Assembly (NCBI GenBank): GCA_026120185.1
Contig: JANUWF010001110.1
Coordinates: 1,837,001-1,901,000 of the forward strand
From: Voacanga thouarsii
Taxonomy: Eukaryota; Streptophyta; Magnoliopsida; Gentianales; Apocynaceae
Direction: 5' to 3'
Length of the DNA stretch: 64,000 nt
A model generated the notes under the pieces. The model was not told where the DNA came from and did not search any database. It was given only the letters and a program-made list of their open reading frames with translations. A program made the position numbers and the translations under genes. Each line of letters starts with the position of its first letter. The stretch's first letter is position 1. This document shows, piece by piece, positions 34,363 through 46,811 of the stretch.

Positions 34363-35763
34363 TGAAGTGTAAATTTTGGATGTATAAAAATCATTAAATT
34401 TAAATCCAATCCTTAGCTAAGTTTTAATTAAAATATTAATTCCAAAATATACATACGAGTAAGTCTACTCATTGCAAGCATAGTATAAGGAATTAACGAG
34501 TATCGATCCTCAAAGGAACAAGTACACACTAATCACGTTTCATTCATTATTTAACCGACCTAATAAAGTGATAAGATAATAAAAATAAAAATAAAAAATC
34601 TATACAACTAAAGGATGTAGAAATATGCAATGTTGACAAATACTTTTGAAAATATGACAATGAATCATTTAGCAAATGTCACAATTAATTATCATCTTGG
34701 TCTCATGAAGGATTAAATTATAACTACTTCATTTGCAGTCCATGATTCCCTATCTTCTAAGTAACTTAATGGATATATTATATCTAACCAGTCTTACTCA
34801 CAAGATGCATTAAAATCAATCCTCATATAAATCACTATATTCTAGGTGATTTAAAATATGAAATTAGTCAATGAATTCATATTTTAGCAATCATCAACCA
34901 ACCTTTGATTACCCAAGTTTTTGGCAATTAACCCATTTTTTCAAACAAGTTAAAAGATAACAAATATGAAAATAATTAATTAAAGCCATTATCATCCCAT
35001 TTTTCAAGCAAGTTAATAACAAAAATCAATCAATCAACTTCGTAAGAAAAACAAGTAATCAAATTCCAAGACAAATAATCAATTGATCAGAAAGACTAAA
35101 TTAATTCAATAAATCATGAATCCAAAAAACAATGTCAAATTACAATGAAAACCTTAATTACATCATTATTTTAGAAAAAGAAAATAAAGGTAAAAGAAAG
35201 AACTCATAGACAAGCCCTCATTTTTCTCTTTGAAAACCTTCTTGAATAATGTCCTTTGAATGATAAATCTCTCCTTGTTGTGAGTGATTGGAACTTTGAT
35301 CCTTGGATTCACTACTTTCTCTTATATTTTTCTTGTCTTTTTAAGCTCCCTTGATACCAAAATTCATAGCTTGAGAAGTTTTGGCCCATTAGAATTCGAA
35401 AAATACCAAAATCCTTTGAAAGATACTAAATTCGTACACAAAATCGCCCCTGTACAGACCGGACCTGGCGCCAGGTCACTTCAACCCACCTGGTGCCAGG
35501 TGCATTCTGGTTCGCCCCTCACTTGTGCTCTGTTTTTCTAGAGTAGATCTGGCACCTAGTGCAGTAGCTAGACTTGGCGCCAGATATGTTTTAGAATTTT
35601 TCACTTTTTGCTTAAAATCTCTTAAATCCTACACAAATTCATCTAAAACACTTTCCACAAGCAAAATATCAAATAGGAAGGAATATACCTAGTTATTATA
35701 TAAAAAATATCTCAAATTACCCTCAAATAACTAAGAAAATAGTGATGAATTTATCCCCTATCA
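34363..35763 (-). repeat. 3' LTR of B2
   Basis: 1401 bp, plus-strand ends TGAAGTGTAAATTTT and CCCCTATCA. Contains TGGCGCCA palindromes at 35466-35473 and 35575-35582, placed like the GGCGCC block of the B1 family. Confidence 0.92.
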
Positions 35764-35778
35764 CATTCCCCCATACTT
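35764..35778 (-). promoter_or_regulatory. polypurine tract of B2
   Basis: On the minus strand AAGTATGGGGGAATG directly precedes the LTR; a second copy of the motif lies inside the element at 36812-36825. Confidence 0.8.
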
Positions 35779-37161
35779 GAACCTTTGCTTGTTCTCAAGC
35801 AAAATATTTAAGTCAAGAAGAAAATAGTCAAGAAAACACAAACTTTATTTTTCCAAAGTTTTGATCACAACAAGAATTATAACTTCTCTTCAAACTTTAG
35901 ATAGAACCTTGCCATTCATTCAACCGTTTGAAAACAATCACAATTTGAAACATTTGTTAAAACATCACAAAACTCTTGAAGTCTAATTAATCAAGTTTAT
36001 ACTTTAGTCTAAGAAAATTATTTCACCATTCAAGTAAAAACATAGATAACATGAATTATACAAGTCAAGCTATCTACCAACTCAAACATTATAAATCCAA
36101 AAATTGCACAACTCAAGTTATGATTTAAGGAAAATACTCTATTCTTTTTCTCTTAATTTTTTCTATGACTTAGGGAATTGATAGCCTCAAGTGAATGGAT
36201 TTCTCTTCACACACCATATTGGCCCCCTTTTAGTCATCACTCATCATTTTTTCAACATTTTTTCATTCTTCCTTTTGCTTTTAGGAATTAATAGCCTCAA
36301 GAAAGTGGAATTTTTTTCACTATCCGTATTGGCCCCCATAATCAAGCAAAAACATTTTTCTCACCAACAATAATTAACTCATATTTCTCAATCTTCAACT
36401 CACAATCAATGTTTTTTCACTTAATCTTTCCACTCAAAGATTTTTTTTTTCTCCACATTCCTTATCACAACTCAAAGTTAAGCAAATTTTAAATCCATAA
36501 TACAAGAGTTAGACAACAACTTTCACCATATTCATCATAGCTTCCACATTCAAACTAGATTAGTCAAAAAATACTTAAACACTAATGCATAAACAAGATT
36601 AATCTAAATTCTCAAGTCTTAAAATATCACATCCAATAAACCAATTTTATTGATAAAAATCCACCAAATGAATTACAAAACTTATATCTAAGTAAGAAAG
36701 AAAATTACAACCTTATCATAGGCAAAACAATTTCATAGCAATTTTCAAAAATTTCCTATAGTAAAAAAAATCCATTGAATCTAAAAAAGATGCACTTGAG
36801 AAAATATTAAATTCCCCCATACTTAAATTAGACATTGTCCTCAATGGCCTAAAATAGCACAATAAAACATAACCAAGGGACCAAAAATGTAAAGAATGAA
36901 AAGAAAATAATACTCTCCAAGGCAGATTAGTTCCATTAGATATCAAATTTGGAAATAGAGAAAAGGGCTAGTCTAAGAAGACTTTATTCCTACCTGCAAA
37001 AGAAAACACAAATAAAAGCACAAGAAAAATAATAACAAAATAAAGACATACCTAAATAAAAAAAAATAAACTAAAGAAAAATACTAGTAAAAATTCTAAC
37101 AACGCAAATAAAGACACGACTGAAGATGGAAAATATTTTCCTTATGTGGGAAAAATAACAC
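35779..37161 (-). other. non-coding 3' module of B2
   Basis: AT-rich, no credible gene. The 36800-36900 part matches B1 17200-17290 and F2 24280-24360, including the internal polypurine-like motif. A 70-80 bp segment with GGAATTGATAGCCTCAAG and a nearby variant (about 36174-36340) is a local imperfect repeat. Confidence 0.6.
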
Positions 37162-38042
37162 CTAACAATTCCAAATATAAAGCAAAAATACAAACTCTTT
37201 CCATCCATCATGCTTCCTCATCAAACCTTTGGAAAAGACATGTATACGCATTGAAAAAGATAGGCATGATGAATGTAGAAATAAGAGAGGGTTTTGAAAA
37301 ATAGAAGGTGCATGGAAAATAGTAGTTGCAATGAATGTACATGCATGACCCCCCTTTCGTAACACTTTTTTAAACATACAAATCAAGTTTCCAACATAAA
37401 GATGTAAATTATGTCTAAAAAATGTGTAACCATGAAAATTACCACTTATCCCTTCAAAAGATTTGTCGCAATTGAAATTCCCCTTTAGACTTAGTAATGC
37501 GGATTTTAAACATAGAATCAAGAAATTATTGCTTTTCAAATTATGGTCTACAAAAACTAAGTTACCTCCATTTGAATGGGATGAAAGGTAGAAATTATCA
37601 TCATCCTCTAAGGACTTCTTATAATGTAGCGTTGAAAGATCTAACTCCTTGAGGCATGATAAATTTAACACATGACCAATGGTATCATTAGGTTCTATGA
37701 GTGGAGAGGTATCTATAAATTCATATGACAAAGAAAAATTAGAAATATGAGAGCATAGAATAGAATCAAAAAATTTTCCCATCATATTGTGTAATTATTT
37801 CTCATATCATCTCTCTTCTCCTTGGGGATCCTCTTGTTCAAGTGTATGGGCCTTTATGGCATCCTCAACCAACCTAGTTAGTTGTGCTCTTTGATGGCTC
37901 ATTCGTTAGGATGCTTCTTCATGCCACTTAACAAATAACTTTGTATTGGTGACAAAAGAATGCATTGAGACTTCGAGTGACGTCTCATAAAAAGCGTCAA
38001 TCTGAGTTTGCAAATTTGCCAAATTCTCATCATTGTAACACC
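37162..38042 (-). pseudogene. uncharacterised ORF of B2, homologous to the B1 ORF
   Basis: One minus-strand frame of about 290 codons. The last 207 (37785-37162) are open; upstream the frame is crossed by three stops, each fitting a C-to-T change. It aligns with B1 in order: FVKWHEEAS, LVEDAIKAHTLEQEDPQGE, VLNLSCLKELDLSTLHYKKS, GGNLVFVD, SLKGNFNC. Many of these blocks are near identical between the two families although the LTRs have diverged, which suggests selection on the protein. No known motif recognised and no function given. The C-terminal end differs from B1. Confidence 0.65.
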
Positions 38043-38420
38043 TTTTATCTTGTACCTAAAAGTAATTATCTATGATTATGTCAATCTCGCATTCAAAGAA
38101 AAATAAAAAACAAATCGAAAAAAAAACAAATAATAGAAAAACAAAGAAAAGAAAAAAAACAAATGGGAAAAAAATAATAGAAAAATAAAGAAAAAAAACA
38201 CATACATTAGATATATTCACAAATTACCTAAACACAAAAGTAAGTGGTATTTACAAGTACAACATGCACTAAGCTAGTCAATTAAGTCACACAATGTTAC
38301 AAATAACAAGGTAATAGCACATATTCACAAAAAATATATATACATATTTATATATATACATATAGGCATATAAACGTATAACCATGGTTAAATCAACGAA
38401 ATCCTAATTTTCATGATATT
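38043..38420 (-). other. leader of B2
   Basis: A-rich and ATATAC-rich low-complexity sequence between primer site and ORF. No gene seen. Confidence 0.5.
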
Positions 38421-38440
38421 GTTCCCCGACAACGGTGCCA
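38421..38440 (-). promoter_or_regulatory. primer binding site of B2
   Basis: Minus strand TGGCACCGTTGTCGGGGAAC, a tRNA-Asp-type site with two changes from the canonical form, six bases after the LTR. Confidence 0.75.
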
Positions 38441-38446
38441 AAAACT

Positions 38447-39847
38447 TAATGCATAAATTTTGAGTATATAAAAATTATTAAATTTAAATCCAACTGTTAG
38501 CCAAGTTTTAATTTAAAACATTAATTCTAAAATACACATACGAGCAAGTATACTCATCGCAAGTATAATATAGGGAATTAACGAGTATCGATCCTCAAAG
38601 AAACAATACACACTAATAACTTTTTATTCATTGTTTAACCGACCTAATAAAGTGATAAGATAATAAAAAATAAATAAATAAAAATTTATATAACTCAAGG
38701 ATGTAGAAATATGCAAGGTAGATAAATACTTTTGAAAACATGACAATTAATCATTTAGCAAATGTTACAATCAATTATCATCTTGGTCTTATAAAGGATT
38801 AAATTAGAATTACTTCGTTTGTAATCCATGATTCCATATCTTCTAAGTAACTTAATGGACATATTCTATCTCACCAGTCTTACTCAAAAGATATATTAAA
38901 ATTAATCCTCATATAAATCCCTATATTCTAGGTGATTTAAAATATGAAATTAGTCAATGAATCCATATTCTAGCAATCATCAACCAACCTTTGATTATCC
39001 AAGTTCTTGGCAATTAACCCCCTTTCAAGCAAGTTAATAGATAACAAATATGAAACTAATTAATTAAAGTCATTATCAACCATTTTTTCAAGCAAGTTAA
39101 TAACAAATTAACCAATCAATTTCGTAAGAAAAATAAGTAATCAAATTTCAAGACAAATAATCAATTGATCAAAAAGCCTAAATTAATTCAATAAATCATG
39201 AATCCGAAAAACAATGTCAAATTACAATTAATTACATTATTATTCTAGAAAAAGAAAATAAAGGTAAAAAAAAGAACTCATAGACAAGCCCTTATTCTTC
39301 TATTTGGAAACCTTCTTGAATAATGCCATTTGAATAATGAATCTTTCCTTTTTGTGAGTGATTGGAACTTCGATCCTTAGATTCACTACTTTCTCTTATG
39401 TTTTTCTTGTCTTTATAAGCTCCCTTGATACTAAAATTCGTGGCTTGAGAAATCTTGACCCATTAGAATTCAGAAAATGCTACAATTCTTTGGAAGATAC
39501 CAAATTCGTACACAAAATCACTCTTGTACAGATCAGATCTGGCACTGGGTCACTTTGACCCACCTGGCGCCAAGTGCATTCTGGTTCACCCCTTACTTGT
39601 ACTCTATTTTTGCTCTGTTCTTCTAGAGTGGACCTAGTGTCTGGACAGTAGCCAGACCTGGCACTAGATATGTTTTGGAAAATTTCACTTTTTACTCGAA
39701 ATCTCTTGAATCCTGCACAAATTCATGCAAAACACTTTTCACAAGCAAAATATCAAATAGGAAGGAATATGTTTAGTTATTACATAAAAAGTACCTCAAA
39801 TTAGCCTCAAATAACTAGAAAAATAGAGATGAATTTAGCTCCTATCA
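38447..39847 (-). repeat. 5' LTR of B2
   Basis: Pairs with 34363-35763; same length. GGCGCC at 39566-39571; several palindromes of the partner have decayed (for example GGCACTGG near 39541). Confidence 0.92.
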
Positions 39848-39852
39848 AGGTT

Positions 39853-40679
39853 CTTATGTATTAGAAGTTTTGCCTATTATGTTAATAGACTCGAGATCAA
39901 CTAGTTGATTATTGTTTATTTGTTCTTCATAAATTTCAATAAATTTAATTTCATTTCCACTATCTCCCTTAAGCATAAATTCTTTAGTAGTTGTCTCTTT
40001 CTTTTTCACACTACCATTAGGTCTGGTTGGACTCTTTTTCTTCTTCTTAAAAACATTTTTTTCTTAGAAGAAGAATCAACCAATAAGATTGCATTATTTT
40101 CTTTCTTCATAGAAGACTCCACAGTCTTGAGAAGATTGATCAATTCAGGTGTAGCGGTCTCAATCTTATTCATCTGGTAGTTTATTACAAATTGTGAAAA
40201 ACTAATTGGCCGAGATTGAAGAATTCAGTCTATACTTAATTCGTGATCCATTGTAGACCCAAGTGATCCAAACTTCTCAATTAATCCCAATATTTTAAGT
40301 CAATGAGTGGTCATAGAAGCGCCTTTATCATCTTAGAACGGAATAATTGCTTAGAGATCTCATATTTGTTCGTCTTAGCTTACTTATCAAAAAGCTCTCT
40401 TATATGGAAGATAATAGTATAAACATCCATATACTCATGTTGTTTCTGAAGCTTAGTGGTCATTGACGCTAGCATGATACAAGATGTTGTGTCACTGTCC
40501 TCTTGATACTCTTCCGCATGAGCATCATCAGCTGAAGGTAGTGGAATAGAAGCATCTAACACATAGAGTAACTTTTCCGATTTGAAAACGTTCCTCAAAT
40601 TTCTGTGCTAGTCCAAAAGGTTAGATTCATTAAGCTTATTTGTTTTCAAAACGCTATGTAAGTTCAAATTTGTTGTCAT
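39853..40679 (-). pseudogene. gag fused to integrase-RT linker (A3), internal deletion
   Basis: Starts MTTNLNLHSVLKTNKLN at 40679, homologous to the A1 gag. The open part 40380-40598 has EKLLYVLDAS. The gag frame decays through 40020. Near 39975-40000 the sequence jumps to the acidic linker between integrase and RT (compare A1 3230-3300). The part equivalent to about 1.4 kb of A2 (zinc knuckle, protease, integrase) is missing. Then B2 interrupts. Confidence 0.8.
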
Positions 40680-42682
40680 GCCGCAATTGACCTAGATGTA
40701 AGATAAGAGATATTAGATTATGTATATGCACATGTGATGCATTTAATTAGACCGTTAATTAAGCGCGTATTAGTTCCACTATTTTATTCAAATTAATAGC
40801 CTCTACTATTGATTCAAGAAAGCTCGTTGGAAGATTTCTTAGTGAATTGGTATCCAAATTCCTTAAGAATGACTTTAGGTGTGCCCAACAAACCATCATT
40901 AAGTTTAATGGTTGGAATAATACCAATTACATCAAATACAACTATCGGATCATTGGGTAATTAATATATTTTAATCTTAAAGAATTTAGTGATAACCTAA
41001 CCTTACCTTTAATATTCTTTATGCTTGAGTATGCCCAACAAAGATAAATATATTAGTTAAATCTAATCCATTAATCAGAAATAAAATTCCATTGCTTGAA
41101 CATGATCAATGTCAAGCACACTTGGGTATGCCCAACAACCTAATCTTGAAAAAGAATTCTTGTTCTCATTATATTAATGAACGTCATTAGATTTAATATT
41201 GTTTGAGAGATTTAATTATTTGATTAGTGATCTTATTGTTTGGCATTCATAATATCAACAATTTGATAAAATTGTAATAGACTCGATTACATGGCATAGG
41301 TTAGGACTTTTCTAAATTAATTTTCTTGAGCCAAGTAGGAAATTAATTTTGCTCAAACCTATGTATTCATGTATACTTGAAAAGAGAGTCTTACCATCTT
41401 CTAACTTTGTGCTTGATCACTATCTCCATAATTTTGTTAAATAATTTCTAATCCTGTCTAACCTATGTAATCTAATTGCAAAAGTTTTCTAATAGAGAGA
41501 CCTCGAGTTACATTCGAGGTTAGTTTAGATGAGAAAAGAAATTACACAAGAATAATAGAGAAGACAGGACTCGTAGGCCTTATTTATTCAAAACAAAGTA
41601 GTTAATATGCATGATACAAAATTAATTAATCATAATTAATTGGTCTAAGTCTATAACCAAGCCAACATACTTATATTATGCTTAAAACATATTAAGTAAA
41701 ATAAATATAAATGAAATATAAATTTTCAAAATTATTATTTTTGAAAAATAAAATAGTTAGTCCCAAAATCAAAAGTTGGAAAAAACCTTTTGGGCCCCTT
41801 TTGAAGAAGAGAAAAATTCCTGAAAAGAAGAGTTTTTATGGGCTAAAATAAAAGATTAATTTTTTTTTTTATAAATCTATCCAAGCCCACGCGAGCTTGG
41901 TAAAACCCGACCACGGCTTCACACAAGCATGCCACGGCTCGGGCATAAAATGCCAAGCTTGTGAGCCGGCTACGGCCAAGCCTGAAAATTTTAAATTTTT
42001 TTAATTTTTCACATGGAGACAATTTCCTTTTCTCTTCGTTTTCTTTTCTTCTGTAGACTTCTTAGAAACAATTTCCAATTTTGTTTAGTTGAACCATTCA
42101 GCTTCCAAAATCTGAAAAAGCTATTTCCTTCTTATATTCGAAAACAATTTCCTTTATTTTCCCAGATTTTCTAAAACAAATTTCAGTAAATTTCTTCTCC
42201 CTTTTTTTTTTTTTTTAGCTAAGTCCGATCACGTTTTAGATTTCATAAATCTGAATTTTGATCAACATAAATTAGATAAAACTGTTAACTGAATTAACAT
42301 GATTTTTATGGTCATTACCAGAAACCAATTTCACCTAACTGACATTAAGAAAAGAACACAGGAAATTTTGAAAAAATTTTGCTTCTCAAGCACATTTTTT
42401 TTCTTTTTTTTTGGTATGAACAACGCTTTGTTCATAGAACACGAAACAAATGAAGAACGCTTTCTTCATAATGACCAAACCTAATAGCAAACCAACACAC
42501 ATGGATATCGCATATCTTTTATAGAATATAATTTTGGTAACATGTGAGTCAGAAAATCAAAACCCACTGAAAGACAAATTTTCTTAAATCAGAATTTGTG
42601 TGAAACAGTTTTCACGGACCCAAAAATAATTTTGAAACAATTTCAAGATACAACAACAAACCTATAAAATTACTTACGAGAT
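40680..42682 (-). other. 5' leader of copia A3
   Basis: Non-coding; matches the A1 and A2 leaders. Three GCCCAAC-containing repeats near 40875-40895, 41030-41050 and 41118-41140 correspond to the A1 leader repeats. A GC-richer patch lies at 41880-41990. No gene. Confidence 0.65.
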
Positions 42683-42695
42683 GGTTTTGATATTA
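42683..42695 (-). promoter_or_regulatory. degraded primer binding site of A3
   Basis: Minus strand TAATATCAAAACC, a mutated TGGTATCAGAGC (initiator tRNA-Met type), one base from the LTR. Confidence 0.6.
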
Positions 42696-42696
42696 C

Positions 42697-43971
42697 TGTT
42701 GGATTTCGATAAGACTATATCAAATATAAGCGCAGTGAAAATTAAAACGAAATTCACGGATTAGAATCACTCGTCTAAAATTAAATAGGTCAAGATAGGG
42801 AAGAAAAATTATTGATACCTCAAAATCATAGATTTTAAAATTTTTCATTCTCGTGAATCCTCTTCAAAAGTTGATCAAATTGAGTTACTAAAATTTCAAG
42901 TATAGAAATTTCTCTAATCTTATCCACACGAAAAATTGTACTCAATAGGCACCAAAAATAGATGCTAGTAGATTTATTGTGCGGTGGCTTGTGGGATTAA
43001 TTTACGGAGAAGGGTAGGAAAATGTTTTTCCCAAAAAGAAAAGGAAGCTTTAGTGGTTTCTCACACCTATTGGTGTCTTCACATATATCTATATATATGC
43101 GCGAAACCCTCAGTAAAATAAAAACCCTTTTCCACTTGTTTCCTAAATAGTATTGGAAATAATAATAATAAAACCATAATTATGGGGTTGAGATCTCAAT
43201 ATTGCAATTAGGCCCATAAGGTCTTATTAATTATAATTTGACCCATAGAATTATAACTACTTTATAATTCACCCACAAAATTAATTCTTCTCATCAATTA
43301 AATCCATAATATTATTATATAATATTTTGAGTATCAATCATCTATTGTGTAATTTATTAGTTTTTTCAGTCAATTGGTAGCAAAATATAAATTAATTCTA
43401 ATCATTATAGAATTAATAATTTTTAATAATTAGAATTAACTTATTAATTCTAATTAAAATTAATTTATTAATTTTCTAACTAATAAATCCATATTTTGCT
43501 GATCATGAGTGGCATCTAGCAATGCATTATGACCATCCAAAAGTTCAAAAAGTTAAGTAGTTTGATATGAACCTTTCAATAGCAAAATATCAATGCAATA
43601 AACTCATTTGATCATACTATATCTCATTCGATTTAGAGTATAGAATTAGTGTCAACTCCCTCTAGAATATAATTAATTTTAACTCGAATTTATTTGTACT
43701 TGTTCTAGAATCCATTACTTAATATGTGTATCATTTGGAACTATTTCCAACACATAACTGCCCTGACCAAGGACTTCTTGAGTAATGATTCCTTACAAGT
43801 GGCCTTGAGATCTGCGCCCCTACTATTAGAAGTGATGAATCCTTTATTGACACTACTCTCAACTCCTTTCGTTTACTTTACGTTGTACCCAATATCCATC
43901 TTATAGGTGGTCCTTGATAAAACTCCAAATATTAGAATCAAAGTACAATGCTTAGCAAACAAAGCATTTTG
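42697..43971 (-). repeat. 5' LTR of copia A3, split by A2
   Basis: Begins TGTTGGATTTCG in plus orientation, matching the CCAACA end of the A1 LTR, and runs into the A-family LTR body. At 43971 (after GCATTTTG) it is cut by A2; the rest should lie right of the window. Confidence 0.8.
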
Positions 43972-44626
43972 TGTAGGTAATCTCATGCAAAATTAGATTT
44001 GCGTAGTGAAAAATTTGAGATAGAATTTGCAAGGTGTGAAGAACAGAAGGACAAGAAGATATACCTTTGTTGGATGTCTCTGTCATTCAAAATTTCCTTC
44101 GTGTCTGACGGCACGATTTAGCAACCCTGCATGCAACAACGGATCGCGGCTTCTCCTGGATTGATTTTGTCAACCTATCACAACTCAAGCACAGAGCTGT
44201 CTCTGATAGTATCCACATGAGGGACTCAAGGAAAAACAAAGAAAACTCTCTGCTTAAAGAGTCTTTTTGCGGCTAGGGTTCACTGAGAGAAGAAGAATTA
44301 GAGAAGTCGTGTGTCTCTATGTTTTTATCACCCTCGAAAAACCATTCGTTTTGTGTGTTTTTAAAAAGAATGAAGACGACCTTCTTTTTGGAGTGATAAC
44401 CGCTGAGAACCCGATTACTTGAATTCTAAATGAATTAGAATTTGTTAATTGGAATTGAAAACTATAAGACTTAACTATTGCAATTTGGCCCAAAACTATA
44501 CCTAATTATAATTTGACCACTTAACTTCTTTTTCTTACAATTAACCTCACAATATTATCAAATAACACCTTGAATACTTAATCCTCTATTATGTGTGACC
44601 TATTTGGTTTCTTGGTCTATTGGTAG
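43972..44626 (-). repeat. 3' LTR of A2, distal (U5) part
   Basis: Starts TGTAGGTAATCTCATG in plus orientation and matches 61610-62258. Ends at GGTAG (44622-44626), the target duplication of copia B; continues at 54368. Confidence 0.9.
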
Positions 44627-46534
44627 TGTAGGAACAAAAAATAGAGACGCCATGCACGCATGAAACAAGACCTAGAAAATAAGGATACGACGCGACGGAA
44701 GGTTAAAATTAATACCTTTACGTGTTCTTTTCTGGTTTGGCTGAGAAGATGAAGCACCAATCACGGGAGCAGCTACCTATCTCGACAATGATTCTAGCGA
44801 GAAACCAGCGCTCCATTGGTTTCTTCTCGCATGTACGCAAAGCTTTTCACTTCTTAGAATATTCCTCCGCCTATCTATGTTGGTGAAACAACCTAGGCGA
44901 GGACTGGTGCTTCTTGATCTTTTGCTATTAGTTAGCAAAGATAAGAAGATGGAAAAAGAAAACAGAGCAAACGAGAGAAAGAACAGAGGGAAAAAAACTC
45001 TGGTTTTTTTCTTCATCAATAATGTCGTGAGTTCTGTTCTTTTCCTCACTGCACGGCTCCAATTCACATCCTAGATAACCCAACCCTGGTGTTTTGATAT
45101 TTCAAACATCCGGAGGTTATCAACAGAAGAAGTTTAGGTAATCCCCAACTCTTCTATACTGTGAATAATAAAAATTCTTTAGTCTAGGCTATTAGGCCAA
45201 AATAATTTATTAATTTTTCTTGGACCCAATGAGTCCAAAAATAATAACCATTAATTATTTATTTTATGGACTTATTAAAATAATCCAATAAATAATTAAT
45301 GAGCTCAAATGAACTAAAATAATTATTAAGCTTTTTATTAACTAGTTTAAGTTCTGGTTAATTTTTCTAATTATTTAATCTGGGCTTAAGTCCTAAATAA
45401 TTAATTAACCAATCAAACTAGATAATAAATTTAATTTCTCTCATTCCTTTTATTTTATTTCAGTCCAAAAATAAATTAAACTTCCTGAATAAAATAAAAT
45501 CATTTTTGCATTGTGACCATTTCCTTGACCAAAAATAATTAGGACTTATGGGCAATTTTGAGGACAAAAAAAACACATCGCCTTGGCTACTAAAATGACC
45601 AAAATATCCTTACTATATAAATAACTGTATTTTGCATTTTAAATATTTTTTAATATCACCATAAGGAAACATTGACCCCAAGGACAATGCTATGTTAGCT
45701 ATGTCTTCGACCTATAGGTGAAATGACTAAAATACCCCTCTACACATAACCGTTCATTTAGAGAGGAAAGAGTACACTAACACCTCTCTAAATAACATCT
45801 ACCATCCTTAAGCTTCTAGTCTAATGATCCACGACTTCTTGGAATATTCCAACTTTTCAAGGGAGCTACTCTAAAGCCAATATCCAAGTCATGTTCCCCA
45901 AGGCCCTGGATAATTAGATCATTCGGACAACCACAGGGGGTGATATAGTGTAGACACTATCTCGTACAAGTTTGTTTTGACTAACTAGTCGCATATACTC
46001 AATATAAAAGTATATTGGACCTTCTCAAGAACATCAACTATAGTATATCAAAGCATACACTTCTAGTTTCGTCAGACCACCAACTTGTACTCATGCTATA
46101 AAGTACAAGTCCACACTGTAGCAGTAGTAGTCTAGGTTTCTATCACATAATACTTTTAGAAACCACCACTACAGATCCAGTTCTACGTATTTGGAATACG
46201 CTTATGTTATGAAATGAGTAGATTACACATTGGCTAATGGTAAGCCATTCCCTAATTGAAATTTATAACACAATAATCTTACCATGATGAGATTCTCATT
46301 CTCATCATCTAGTTAAGAATAATAATTTATGTGTTAAGTATCTCATGGTCCATACCTTACTGTGAAATACCTCAATTCACATGAATCATTTACTTAAACA
46401 TAATGGGTTTTTTCTAATAAAATCGTGCACAAATATAAAGAAAATTTCACAAACAAATTCTGAAAAAAATACTTTTATTAATACAAGTAAAAAAAACATC
46501 AGAAACCTAGTCTAAGAGGGCATATATTCCAACA
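44627..46534 (-). repeat. 3' LTR of copia B
   Basis: Plus-strand ends TGTAGGAAC and ATTCCAACA, 1908 bp. Its last 141 bases are part of the 209-bp tandem duplication, so a second LTR end lies at 46743. ORFs across 44777-45074 are chance frames. Confidence 0.93.
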
Positions 46535-46811
46535 ATCTCCCACTTACTATCTAAAACTAAGTAAGTCCATAAGTACCCACCCCTATGGCATTTAAGTGTC
46601 TTTTAAACATAATGGGTTTTTTCTAATAAAATCGTGCACAAATATAAAGAAAATTTCACAAACAAATTCTGAAAAAAATACTTTTATTAATACAAGTAAA
46701 AAAAACATCAGAAACCTAGTCTAAGAGGGCATATATTCCAACAATCTCCCACTTACTATCTAAAACTAAGTAAGTCCATAAGTACCCACCCCTATGGCAT
46801 TTAAGTGTCTT
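46394..46811. repeat. perfect 209-bp tandem duplication across the LTR/PPT junction
   Basis: Copies 46394-46602 and 46603-46811 look identical base for base. Each holds the LTR terminus, the polypurine tract (46535-46548 and 46744-46757) and about 60 bp of the polyprotein 3' end. The flanks share a short TTAAA at the joint. Confidence 0.95.
46535..46548 (-). promoter_or_regulatory. polypurine tract of copia B (outer copy)
   Basis: Minus strand AGTAAGTGGGAGAT immediately before the LTR start TGTTGG; a second identical copy lies at 46744-46757. Confidence 0.8.

Larger units (their letters stand above)
34363..39847 (-). mobile_element. complete non-autonomous gypsy-type element B2, TSD AGGTT
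   Basis: 5485 bp flanked by AGGTT (34358-34362 and 39848-39852). Two LTRs of about 1401 bp each (34363-35763 and 38447-39847), a tRNA-Asp-type primer site (38421-38440), a polypurine tract (35764-35778) and an internal region with one degraded ORF but no gag, protease, RT or integrase. Same plan as B1, but the LTRs differ clearly, so it is a separate family. Confidence 0.95.
34172..43971 (-). mobile_element. Ty1/copia element A3, internally deleted, interrupted by B2
   Basis: Minus strand: 5' LTR part (42697-43971), primer site, leader, gag, then a fused integrase-RT linker (39853-40679), the B2 insertion (34363-39847) and a little RT (34172-34362). The left side is lost at copia C. Its 5' LTR is split at 43971 by A2. 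Same family as A1 and A2. Protease and most of integrase are missing. Confidence 0.85.

Noticed and set aside
36174..36340. A possible short tandem duplication in B2 (GGAATTGATAGCCTCAAG and a close variant).
   Set aside because: Only two imperfect copies in a low-complexity region; noted in the B2 module but too weak to call separately.
44777..45074. Antiparallel frames in the copia B 3' LTR that could be taken for a gene with basic residues.
   Set aside because: Wholly inside an LTR with a paired copy at 52600-52900 in which the frames are not kept.
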